Positions 25,564 to 32,787 of a stretch of DNA of 40,637 nucleotides are shown one piece after another. The DNA is taken from contig LSNR01000019.1 of assembly GCA_003056165.1 (NCBI GenBank), positions 1-40,637 of the forward strand, written 5' to 3'. The notes beneath the pieces are model-generated. The model did not search any database. It saw only the letters and a program-made list of their open reading frames with translations, and was not told the origin of the DNA. Origin of the DNA: Parcubacteria group bacterium M6-OD1-3. Lineage in GTDB: Bacteria; Patescibacteriota; Minisyncoccia; Moranbacterales; UBA9337. The first letter of the stretch is position 1. The number at the start of each line of letters is the position of its first letter. The position numbers were made by a program, and so were the translations under genes.

Positions 25564-26502
25564 ATGAAATGGATTGTAAATGATCTTAATATAAAAAAAC
25601 AAGCGGATGATTTGGGCATCAGCATTTGGCAAACACCAAGTTTGTTATTTTTGATAATGGGAATTATCAGTATTATTGTTATGATTGTAGTTTATTTTGT
25701 TTCTAGAAATCATACTTCACCAGAATATTTAATTTTAGCAGAAACATTTGTGACAGTGACGATATTTGTTGCTGGAAATATGATTATAACCAGTGTGGAA
25801 AAATTAACGCAAATTAATAAAATGAAATCAGAGTTTGTTGCTATTGTTTCTCATCAATTAAAAAATCCTTTAACAGGCATTAATTGGGATATAGAATTGT
25901 TAATATCAAAATATAAAAAGGGTCTTGATCAAAAACAACTTGATATTATAAAAAAAATAAATGGGTCTACCATTCTTATGACTAGGTTGGTAAACGACTT
26001 ATTAGATGTAGTAAGAATAGATCAAGGAAACTTATTCGTTAATAAAGATAAATTTAATATAGAGGGAATTATAAAGAAAACAATAGTTAAAAATGAATCG
26101 TTGACAAGACAGATGAATGTTGAAATAAGGGTGGAAATTTCTGACAATACTCCTCAAATAGTTGGCGATGAGAAACGGCTGGAGGTAGCTTTAGATAATC
26201 TTTTTTCAAACGCTGTTAAATACAATAAAGAAGGTGGAGTAGTTGTAATTAAGGTTGAAAAGAAAAATAAGGAGATAAATCTTTGTGTGGAGGATAACGG
26301 AATTGGAATTCCTGAGAAAGAACAGGCTCAAATTTTTGAGAAATTTTATCGTAGCGAGAAGGCAATAAGAAAAGAGACTGGAGGGACTGGATTAGGACTG
26401 TATATTGCTAAAAATATTGTTGAACAATGTGGTGGAAAAATATGGTTTAAATCAAGTGAAGAAAAAGGAAGTAAATTTTGTTTTTCTTTACCACTTGCTT
26501 AA
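25564..26502 (+). CDS. Membrane sensor histidine kinase (two predicted TM)
   Basis: SEFVAIVSHQLKNPLTGINWDIELL, LDNLFSNAVKYN, CVEDNGIGIPEKEQAQIFEKFYR, GGTGLGLYIAKNIVEQCGGKIWF. Confidence 0.95.
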   Translation: MKWIVNDLNIKKQADDLGISIWQTPSLLFLIMGIISIIVMIVVYFVSRNHTSPEYLILAETFVTVTIFVAGNMIITSVEKLTQINKMKSEFVAIVSHQLKNPLTGINWDIELLISKYKKGLDQKQLDIIKKINGSTILMTRLVNDLLDVVRIDQGNLFVNKDKFNIEGIIKKTIVKNESLTRQMNVEIRVEISDNTPQIVGDEKRLEVALDNLFSNAVKYNKEGGVVVIKVEKKNKEINLCVEDNGIGIPEKEQAQIFEKFYRSEKAIRKETGGTGLGLYIAKNIVEQCGGKIWFKSSEEKGSKFCFSLPLA

Positions 26503-26535
26503 TTTTTCAATTAATTTATTTAAGTTTTTTTAGTT

Positions 26536-26916
26536 ATGAATAAGAAAAAAGTGTTAGTTGTTGAAGATGATGCTATCTTGCGTCAGGCTTTAACAGAGTT
26601 TTTAGAGGCTGATAATTTTTCTGTTATAGTTGCGACAGATGGAGAAGAGGCTGTTAAATTTACTAAAAATAATAAACCTGATATTATTCTTCTGGATATA
26701 ATATTACCCAAAAAAGATGGCTTTGATGTGATAAAAGAAATTAAAGAGGATGATAATACTAAAGATATTCCAATAGTGTTGTTGACTAATTTAGGAAGCT
26801 TAAGTGATATTGAAAAAGCTTTGGCGTTGGGAGCAACAACATATTTGGTTAAAGGTGACTATCAACTTAAAGAAGTGATGGAAAAAATTAAAGAGATATT
26901 ATTTCTTAAAAAATAA
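26536..26916 (+). CDS. Stand-alone receiver-domain response regulator
   Basis: KVLVVEDDAILRQALTEFL, PDIILLDIILPKKDGFDVI, VLLTNLG, TYLVKGD; 126 aa, no output domain. Confidence 0.95.
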   Translation: MNKKKVLVVEDDAILRQALTEFLEADNFSVIVATDGEEAVKFTKNNKPDIILLDIILPKKDGFDVIKEIKEDDNTKDIPIVLLTNLGSLSDIEKALALGATTYLVKGDYQLKEVMEKIKEILFLKK

Positions 26917-26918
26917 TA

Positions 26919-28697
26919 ATGAGAATAGATAACAAACAATTAAAAGAGTTTCTTTTAGATAGTGAAACTATAGAGAAAGATAAAATTGGGAGAGTTTTTG
27001 ATGAAGCGGAGAAAGGCGGTAAGAAAATGGGAGAGTTGCTGTTAGAAAAAAAACTTATTACTGTAGAAGATTTAGGTAAATTATATGCTTATATCGCAGG
27101 TGTTCCTTTTGTAAATCTTGAAAAGCAAATTGTTTCTCGTGATATCTTACAAATAATTCCCGAGCCGATTGCGAAAAAATATAAAATAGTAGCTTTTGAT
27201 AAGACAGACAACAGTTTAAAAGTTGCAATGCTTAATCCGGATGATTTGCAAACTATTGATTTTATTAAGAAAAAAACGGGTCTAAAAATAAATCCCTGTT
27301 TAACAACAGAAGATGGAATGCAGTTTGTTTTAAAACAATATGAAAGAAGTTTGAAAGCAGAATTTGGAGATATAATTGGAAATGAAGAAGATAATCTTTC
27401 GGGAAATATTATTAAGAAGAGTAAGAAAAATAAAACCAAATCTAATAAAGATTTATCAAAAGAAGCTGAAGACTTGCCAGTGATTAAAGTTGTAGACACA
27501 CTAATTAAGCATGCTATTTTGGAATCTGCCAGTGATATTCACATTGAACCTGATGAAAAAGAAGTTCGAGTAAGATATCGTATTGATGGAATATTGCATA
27601 ATGCGATGACTTTACCAAAAAAAATAATGTCTGGAATAATAGCACGAATTAAGGTGTTGTCTAACTTAAAATTAGATGAACATCGCTTACCGCAAGACGG
27701 TAGATTTAAAATGGAAAAAGATGAATATAAAATATCGTTTCGAGTAAATGTGTTACCAATATTTGACGGAGAAAAGATTGTGATGCGTTTATTAGATGAA
27801 TCCTCAAAAGGTTTAACTTTAGAAAAAATGGGATTAAGGGGCAGTTCTTTAGAAATTATTCACAGAGAAATTAAAAAACCAAATGGTATGATTTTGGTGA
27901 CTGGACCGACTGGTTCTGGAAAAACAACCACTCTTTATACTATTATGGATATTCTTAATACAGCAAAAGTCAATATTAGCACCGTTGAAGATCCCGTTGA
28001 ATACCGGATGCATAGAGTCAATCAAACTCAAATCAATACTAAGATAGGTTTAACTTTTGCAGCTAGTTTGCGAGCTCTTCTTCGACAGGATCCTGACATT
28101 ATTATGGTTGGGGAAATTAGAGACCATGAAACAATGGAGATAGCTATGCATGCAGCAATGACTGGACACTTAGTATTGTCTACACTCCACACGAATAGTG
28201 CTGCTGGAACATTGCCTCGTCTTCTTGATATGGAAGCAGAACCATTTTTAGTAGCATCAACAGTAAATGTCGTGATCGGTCAACGATTGGTGCGACGACT
28301 TTGTCCAGAATGTAAGGTTAGTTATAGTATTAACAAAAAAGAATTAAAAACTCTGGAGGATAATTTGGATACAAATAGAATGTTGGATATCCTAAAGAAA
28401 ACAGCTGAACTAAAAGGAAAAATCAAGGCAGATAGTGATTGGAGTTCGCTTAAGTTTTATAAAGCCAAAGGTTGTAAACAATGTAATGATGAGGGGTACA
28501 AAGGACGACTTGGTATTTATGAAGTTCTGGAGGTTGATGAAACTATTGAAAAATTAATTATGCAATCGGCTTCTACAGAAACTATTGAAGAAAAGGCTCG
28601 AGAGAATGGAATGATTATGATGGCAGAAGATGGATTTACTAAGGCGATTCAAGGAATTACTTCAATTGAAGAAATTTTAAGGGTTACTAAGGAATAA
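26919..28697 (+). CDS. pilB: Type IV pilus assembly ATPase PilB/GspE
   Basis: GMILVTGPTGSGKTTTLYTIMD, RQDPDIIMVGEIRDHETMEIAMHAAMTGHLVLSTLHTN, CPECK...CKQCNDEGYKGRLGIYEVL. Confidence 0.95.
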   Translation: MRIDNKQLKEFLLDSETIEKDKIGRVFDEAEKGGKKMGELLLEKKLITVEDLGKLYAYIAGVPFVNLEKQIVSRDILQIIPEPIAKKYKIVAFDKTDNSLKVAMLNPDDLQTIDFIKKKTGLKINPCLTTEDGMQFVLKQYERSLKAEFGDIIGNEEDNLSGNIIKKSKKNKTKSNKDLSKEAEDLPVIKVVDTLIKHAILESASDIHIEPDEKEVRVRYRIDGILHNAMTLPKKIMSGIIARIKVLSNLKLDEHRLPQDGRFKMEKDEYKISFRVNVLPIFDGEKIVMRLLDESSKGLTLEKMGLRGSSLEIIHREIKKPNGMILVTGPTGSGKTTTLYTIMDILNTAKVNISTVEDPVEYRMHRVNQTQINTKIGLTFAASLRALLRQDPDIIMVGEIRDHETMEIAMHAAMTGHLVLSTLHTNSAAGTLPRLLDMEAEPFLVASTVNVVIGQRLVRRLCPECKVSYSINKKELKTLEDNLDTNRMLDILKKTAELKGKIKADSDWSSLKFYKAKGCKQCNDEGYKGRLGIYEVLEVDETIEKLIMQSASTETIEEKARENGMIMMAEDGFTKAIQGITSIEEILRVTKE

Positions 28698-28729
28698 AGA
28701 GGATTTTAAGAGAGGTTTAATATTATATT

Positions 28730-29749
28730 ATGGATAGCGCTTTTTTAGTAAAAAAGAAAAAAAATAAAATAAAATATTTTTTGCTTGATGATAATGGATT
28801 GAGGTCAAAAAGTATTTTAATTTCTCGCAACAGCAAGCGAGAAAAGTTTTTTACGGACAATAACAGTTTGTACTTTGACTATATTAATAATCAATCTCTT
28901 AAAAAAAATAAACAAAGAGAGGATAATTCGTTTTTGGATAGTTTGAATTACAAAATAATCGATAATTATCAGAAATACAAAGGTAAAAAGAATAGTTATT
29001 TAATTGAAAAATATAATTTCGTTACAAAAAAAATAAAACAGCACAATGAGCGAGTTGTTAATAATAGTTTAGATTTTTTGGATAATCTTTCCCCAATTCG
29101 GTTATGGAATGCTTCAATGCTAACTGCTGTTTTGATTGGAATGATTTCGATGTCGTTTATTTATCGTTATTTGGGGCAAGGTGTTTCTGCCAAGGATAAT
29201 AGTTCTCAACAAGAAGTTGCTGGAGTGATGGTGTCTACAATAGATAATAAAAAAATAATATTAAAAAAAGAAAAAGAAACGGATGGCAAAAAAATAAATA
29301 ATTTACAAAAAAATAATAATGATACTGAGTTTGAAAAAAAAGTAAAAAAAATGGTAAAGGGTTATCCAATAGAAAAAATGCTACCATATATATTTGAACA
29401 AGACAAAACAACAGCCTCTTTTTTGATTGCTATTGCTAAGAAAGAAAGTAATTGGGGTAAGCGAGTTCCCGTTTTAAATGGGCAAGATTGTTATAATTAT
29501 TGGGGATATCGTCAAAAGAGAAAACGAATGGGTAGTGGAGGACACACTTGTTTTGATAACAGGAAAGATGCTATCGGCACCGTTGGTAAAAGAATGCATA
29601 AATTAATTTTTGATTATGGTAAAAATACACCAAATAAGATGGTAATCTGGAAATGTGGCAATAGCTGTGCTACTCATAGTCAAAAAGGTGTAAAAAAGTG
29701 GATTAGTGATGTTGATTTATATCTTAAAAAATTGAATTATAGCAAATAA
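28730..29749 (+). CDS. Membrane-anchored putative cell-wall hydrolase (lysozyme/glucosaminidase-like), paralogue A
   Basis: One TM; C-terminal FLIAIAKKESNWGKRVPVLNGQDCYNYWGYR...GHTCFDNRKDAIGTVGKRM...VIWKCGNSCATHSQKGVKKWISDVDLYLKKL. Confidence 0.65.
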   Translation: MDSAFLVKKKKNKIKYFLLDDNGLRSKSILISRNSKREKFFTDNNSLYFDYINNQSLKKNKQREDNSFLDSLNYKIIDNYQKYKGKKNSYLIEKYNFVTKKIKQHNERVVNNSLDFLDNLSPIRLWNASMLTAVLIGMISMSFIYRYLGQGVSAKDNSSQQEVAGVMVSTIDNKKIILKKEKETDGKKINNLQKNNNDTEFEKKVKKMVKGYPIEKMLPYIFEQDKTTASFLIAIAKKESNWGKRVPVLNGQDCYNYWGYRQKRKRMGSGGHTCFDNRKDAIGTVGKRMHKLIFDYGKNTPNKMVIWKCGNSCATHSQKGVKKWISDVDLYLKKLNYSK

Positions 29750-29767
29750 AAAGTTTGCAAACTTTTG

Positions 29768-29794
29768 AAAAAGCCCGTGTTTGCGGGCTTTTTT
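29768..29794 (+). terminator. Intrinsic terminator
   Basis: AAAAAGCCCG (29768-29777) / CGGGCTTTTT (29784-29793), 6-nt loop, T tract. Confidence 0.9.
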
Positions 29795-29821
29795 GCTTGT
29801 GCATAACTCTAATAAAATTCA

Positions 29822-29849
29822 TTGACACAGTCCTCTAGTTTGCTATTAT
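29822..29849 (+). promoter_or_regulatory. Predicted promoter of the second hydrolase gene
   Basis: TTGACA (29822-29827), 16-nt spacer, TATTAT (29844-29849), TG extended -10. Confidence 0.65.
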
Positions 29850-29931
29850 GAGGTCTGTATTTAAAAATATCCTCGCAGGAGGTTGTTTTTATTTATAGTG
29901 TTATTAAAAATAATTAAGTTAAAAATCAATT

Positions 29932-30657
29932 ATGCGTAAAATTCAACCATTTTATAGATTGAATTTGTCCAGAAAAAATAAAAGAAAAAACAAAAGGAAA
30001 GTGAATTTATGGAATACCTTTTTTTTGGTAGTAGTACTATTTTTTGCTCAGCAAGGAATAGAATTTTATCCAGTTATAGTTGCTCAAGCTAAGGAATTAA
30101 TTGGACAAAAAATAGCCAAAAATAACAACAATGCTGATAATAGTAAAAAATATAAAAAAATAATAGAAAGCTTTCAAAAGAAAGAATATCCACTTGAAGT
30201 TGGTCTTATCAAAAAAGATGATAATAAGATTGTGACTAGTGAATTTGGTGTTAAGCTTAATAAGATGACAGTTGGCTATCCGGTCAATAAGATGATTCCA
30301 TTTATTCTTAAATATGATAAAAGTGTTTCTGGATTAATTGTGGGAATTGCTAAAAAAGAAAGTAATTGGGGAAAAAGATCTCCTACGAAAAATGGTAAAA
30401 CATGCTATAATTATTGGGGATATAAAGGACGAGGCTCTAATGGAACATCTTTAGGATATGCTTGTTTTTTATCTCCCGAAGAAGCCGTGACTACTATTGG
30501 TAATAGAATTCAGGAATTAGTAAATCAAGGCTTAAACACCCCTGCGAAAATGATTATTTGGAAGTGTGGACGAACTTGCACTGGACATAATCCAAATGGA
30601 GTTAAAAAATGGATTAGCGATGTGAATATTTACTATAATAAAATTACAATGAAGTAG
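29932..30657 (+). CDS. Membrane-anchored putative cell-wall hydrolase, paralogue B
   Basis: VGYPVNKMIPFILKYDKSVSGLIVGIAKKESNWGKRSPTKNGKTCYNYWGYKG...GYACFLSPEEAVTTIGNRI...IWKCGRTCTGHNPNGVKKWISDVNIYYNKI, clearly homologous to 28730-29749. Confidence 0.65.
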   Translation: MRKIQPFYRLNLSRKNKRKNKRKVNLWNTFFLVVVLFFAQQGIEFYPVIVAQAKELIGQKIAKNNNNADNSKKYKKIIESFQKKEYPLEVGLIKKDDNKIVTSEFGVKLNKMTVGYPVNKMIPFILKYDKSVSGLIVGIAKKESNWGKRSPTKNGKTCYNYWGYKGRGSNGTSLGYACFLSPEEAVTTIGNRIQELVNQGLNTPAKMIIWKCGRTCTGHNPNGVKKWISDVNIYYNKITMK

Positions 30658-30692
30658 TGATATTAATTAGAAATTAATAATTTTAAAAAAAC

Positions 30693-31016
30693 ATGCAAAA
30701 TATAGATTCAAAACAATTTAAAAAAATGTTAGATGAAGAGGGTAATGGTCTTGAGATTATTGATGTTCGCGAGCAGGAAGAAGCGGATATTGTTCGGGTT
30801 AAAAATTCTAAACTTATTCCGATGGGAGAAGTGATGAATAGAGTGGATGAAATTGATTGGAATAAGAAAGTAATTTTTATTTGTCGCAGTGGTGCAAGAA
30901 GTGGATATATTGCACAAATGATAGAACAAATTGGAAAAGAAGTTATAAACTTGGAAGGTGGAATCTTTCAGTTGGATTTAGATGATTGTGATTGTTTAGA
31001 GAAATACATGATGTAA
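30693..31016 (+). CDS. Rhodanese-like domain protein
   Basis: 107 aa; EIIDVREQEEADI, VIFICRSGARSGYIAQMI (active-site Cys loop). Confidence 0.92.
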   Translation: MQNIDSKQFKKMLDEEGNGLEIIDVREQEEADIVRVKNSKLIPMGEVMNRVDEIDWNKKVIFICRSGARSGYIAQMIEQIGKEVINLEGGIFQLDLDDCDCLEKYMM

Positions 31017-31059
31017 TCTTCTGCATGAGCCGGTTTTTAAATGAAAACTAAAAATAAAT

Positions 31060-31836
31060 ATGCCTTTTAATAAAAAAACAATTCTTATAACAATCCTTTC
31101 AATTTTGATATTGGGAGGATTGTTTTGTTTTGTTTATTTTAAAAAATCAGTGAAGATTGTTTCGAGAAATACTGAGGGTGTTGAAAGCGTTGAAAATGAT
31201 AAAAATGTGCAAGTCGTTCAAGCTACCAAAAGTGTTGATGGTGATATAAATAATAAAAAGGCTAAAAGTGTCGAAAATGTTCAAAATGTTGAAGATGTTA
31301 AAGATGAAAAAAAAGTTGAAAGCGATAAAACCAAAATGGTGAGTCAAAATTCCGTTATTGATAATAGTGGCGAAATCAAAATTAAAAACAAACTAGTGAA
31401 TTGGGGATTTACGGAATCGAGTGGGCGGAAAATTGACACGATAATTTTGCATTCATCTTATGACGCTTTGGGTGATAATCCGTATGATTTGGAAGGTCTG
31501 ATTGCGGAATACAAGCAATATGGTGTGGCGCCACATTATTTAATAGATAGAAAAGGAAAAGTTTACAGGCTGGTTGCCGACAAGAATATTGCTTGGCATG
31601 CCGGTGCCGGTCAAACTCCGGATGGTCGCAAAAATGTCAATAATTTTTCAATCGGAGTAGAAATTATGAATACTAAAACTGATAATTATACAAAAAAACA
31701 ATATCAAGCAACTCAAGATTTGATTGATTATTTAAAGAAAAAGTATAAGATAAACTATATATTGGGTCATAACGAAATTGCTCCAGGAAGAAAAACTGAT
31801 CCGTGGAATTTTGAGTGGGATAAAATAAGAAAATAA
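31060..31836 (+). CDS. Membrane-anchored N-acetylmuramoyl-L-alanine amidase (Amidase_2/PGRP type)
   Basis: N-terminal TM, repetitive Val/Glu/Asn/Lys linker, TIILHSSYDA, VAPHYLIDRKGKVYRLV, IAWHAGAGQ, FSIGVEIMN, YILGHNEIAPGRKTDPWNF. Confidence 0.9.
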   Translation: MPFNKKTILITILSILILGGLFCFVYFKKSVKIVSRNTEGVESVENDKNVQVVQATKSVDGDINNKKAKSVENVQNVEDVKDEKKVESDKTKMVSQNSVIDNSGEIKIKNKLVNWGFTESSGRKIDTIILHSSYDALGDNPYDLEGLIAEYKQYGVAPHYLIDRKGKVYRLVADKNIAWHAGAGQTPDGRKNVNNFSIGVEIMNTKTDNYTKKQYQATQDLIDYLKKKYKINYILGHNEIAPGRKTDPWNFEWDKIRK

Positions 31837-31856
31837 GCAGTAATTAGCAAAAATGT

Positions 31857-32123
31857 ATGAAAATTACAATAAAAATTGAAAATAAAAAAATAGCACTTGT
31901 TTTAAAAAGTGAAAAGGATGTTATCGATAAATTTTCTTGGGAAGAAGATAGGAATTTGAGTCAGCGACTTTTGGTGGAAATTGATAATTTGTTGCAAAAA
32001 AATAAATTGACGGCAAAAGATGTTGAGAAAGTTAAAGTTGAAACTGATATTGACGATAAGTTCACCTCAATTAGAATTGCCAAGATTGTTGCTAAGACTT
32101 TTAATAAGTGCTTAAACCTATAA
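31857..32123 (+). CDS. Short TsaB-like protein (truncated relative to canonical TsaB)
   Basis: 88 aa; LVEIDNLLQKNKLTAKDVEKVKVETDIDDKFTSIRIAKIVAKTFNKCLNL resembles the TsaB ...GPGSFTGIRIG..A.A.A region. Confidence 0.4.
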   Translation: MKITIKIENKKIALVLKSEKDVIDKFSWEEDRNLSQRLLVEIDNLLQKNKLTAKDVEKVKVETDIDDKFTSIRIAKIVAKTFNKCLNL

Positions 32124-32351
32124 ATTTTTTCGAAATGCATTTTTTTCGAAAAATAATTAAATATTTTTGTTTTGGGAGCTGAATTGTGTCTTAATTGACT
32201 AATTTATTGGTAGAATTTTAGATATCATTTTAGATGATTTAATGCACCCTCTTGCAGAAAGATTTCGATATCGTTTATGCTAACAATGTGAATAGTATCC
32301 ATAATGATATTCATAGTATCATCATTGTAGAATACAGTTCTCGTTTCAAGC

Positions 32352-32377
32352 AAATGGCCTCTTTTTAGGGGTCATTT
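32352..32377 (+). other. RNA hairpin in intergenic region
   Basis: AAATGGCCTC (32352-32361) / GGGGTCATTT (32368-32377): 10 bp allowing two G-U pairs, 6-nt loop. Confidence 0.5.
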
Positions 32378-32433
32378 TGCATTAGAAAGCGAAAGATGTT
32401 TCAGGGTCATCTTGTGTTGGAATAGACTGAAAT

Positions 32434-32462
32434 TTGACTTTTATCTTAAAATATGTTAGAAT
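32434..32462 (+). promoter_or_regulatory. Predicted promoter upstream of the HTH gene/giant surface protein
   Basis: TTGACT (32434-32439), 17-nt spacer, TAGAAT (32457-32462), TG extended -10. Confidence 0.65.
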
Positions 32463-32470
32463 GAAAATAT

Positions 32471-32514
32471 AAAAGGGTGGAAAAGCTATTCTTATTTTAT
32501 AGCATCCCTTTTTT
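32471..32514 (+). terminator. Terminator/attenuator-like hairpin just after the promoter
   Basis: AAAAGGG...GCTAT-TCTTATTTT-ATAGC..CCCTTTT followed by TT; nested stem with U tract. Confidence 0.5.
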
Positions 32515-32529
32515 ATTTGTCTAATAATA

Positions 32530-32556
32530 CATATAGTGCATATAGTGCATATAGTT
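32530..32556 (+). repeat. Three tandem 9-bp repeats (CATATAGTG)
   Basis: CATATAGTG CATATAGTG CATATAGTT directly upstream of ATG 32571. Confidence 0.85.
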
Positions 32557-32570
32557 ATCAGAACAAAAAA

Positions 32571-32759
32571 ATGTTTTATAGAGTAAAAGATGTTACAAAA
32601 ATAATTGATCGTGATAAAACGACTATATTTCGTTGGGAAAAAGAAGGAAGAATTAAACCCCCCAGGCGAGATAGTCGTGGTTGGCGAATATATACCGAAG
32701 ACGATATTCAAAGAATGAAGGAAGTAGCCAAAAAATTATCTAGTAATGTTTATGAATAA
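32571..32759 (+). CDS. Small MerR/excisionase-like HTH DNA-binding protein
   Basis: MFYRVKDVTKIIDRDKTTIFRWEKEGRIKPPRRDSRGWRIYTEDDIQRMKEV; ATG 32571 preferred to TTG 32517. Confidence 0.85.
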   Translation: MFYRVKDVTKIIDRDKTTIFRWEKEGRIKPPRRDSRGWRIYTEDDIQRMKEVAKKLSSNVYE

Positions 32760-32787
32760 AAGCTGATAGAACTTATATATAAGTGAC

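Noticed and set aside
27089-27499. 136-aa minus-strand ORF inside pilB
   Set aside because: Fully overlaps a well-supported coding gene; hydrophobic, low-complexity shadow translation with no recognisable domain.
30693-31016. Rhodanese as the missing C-terminal domain partner of ThiI
   Set aside because: Plausible functionally, but the genes are about 20 kb apart and single-domain rhodaneses are common; no sequence evidence links them.
31180-31325. CRISPR-like periodicity
   Set aside because: In-frame low-complexity protein linker, not constant repeats with variable spacers.
32382-32711. 109-aa minus-strand ORF
   Set aside because: Antisense to the HTH gene, the promoter and the tandem repeats; ICTICTICI arises from the 9-bp repeat.
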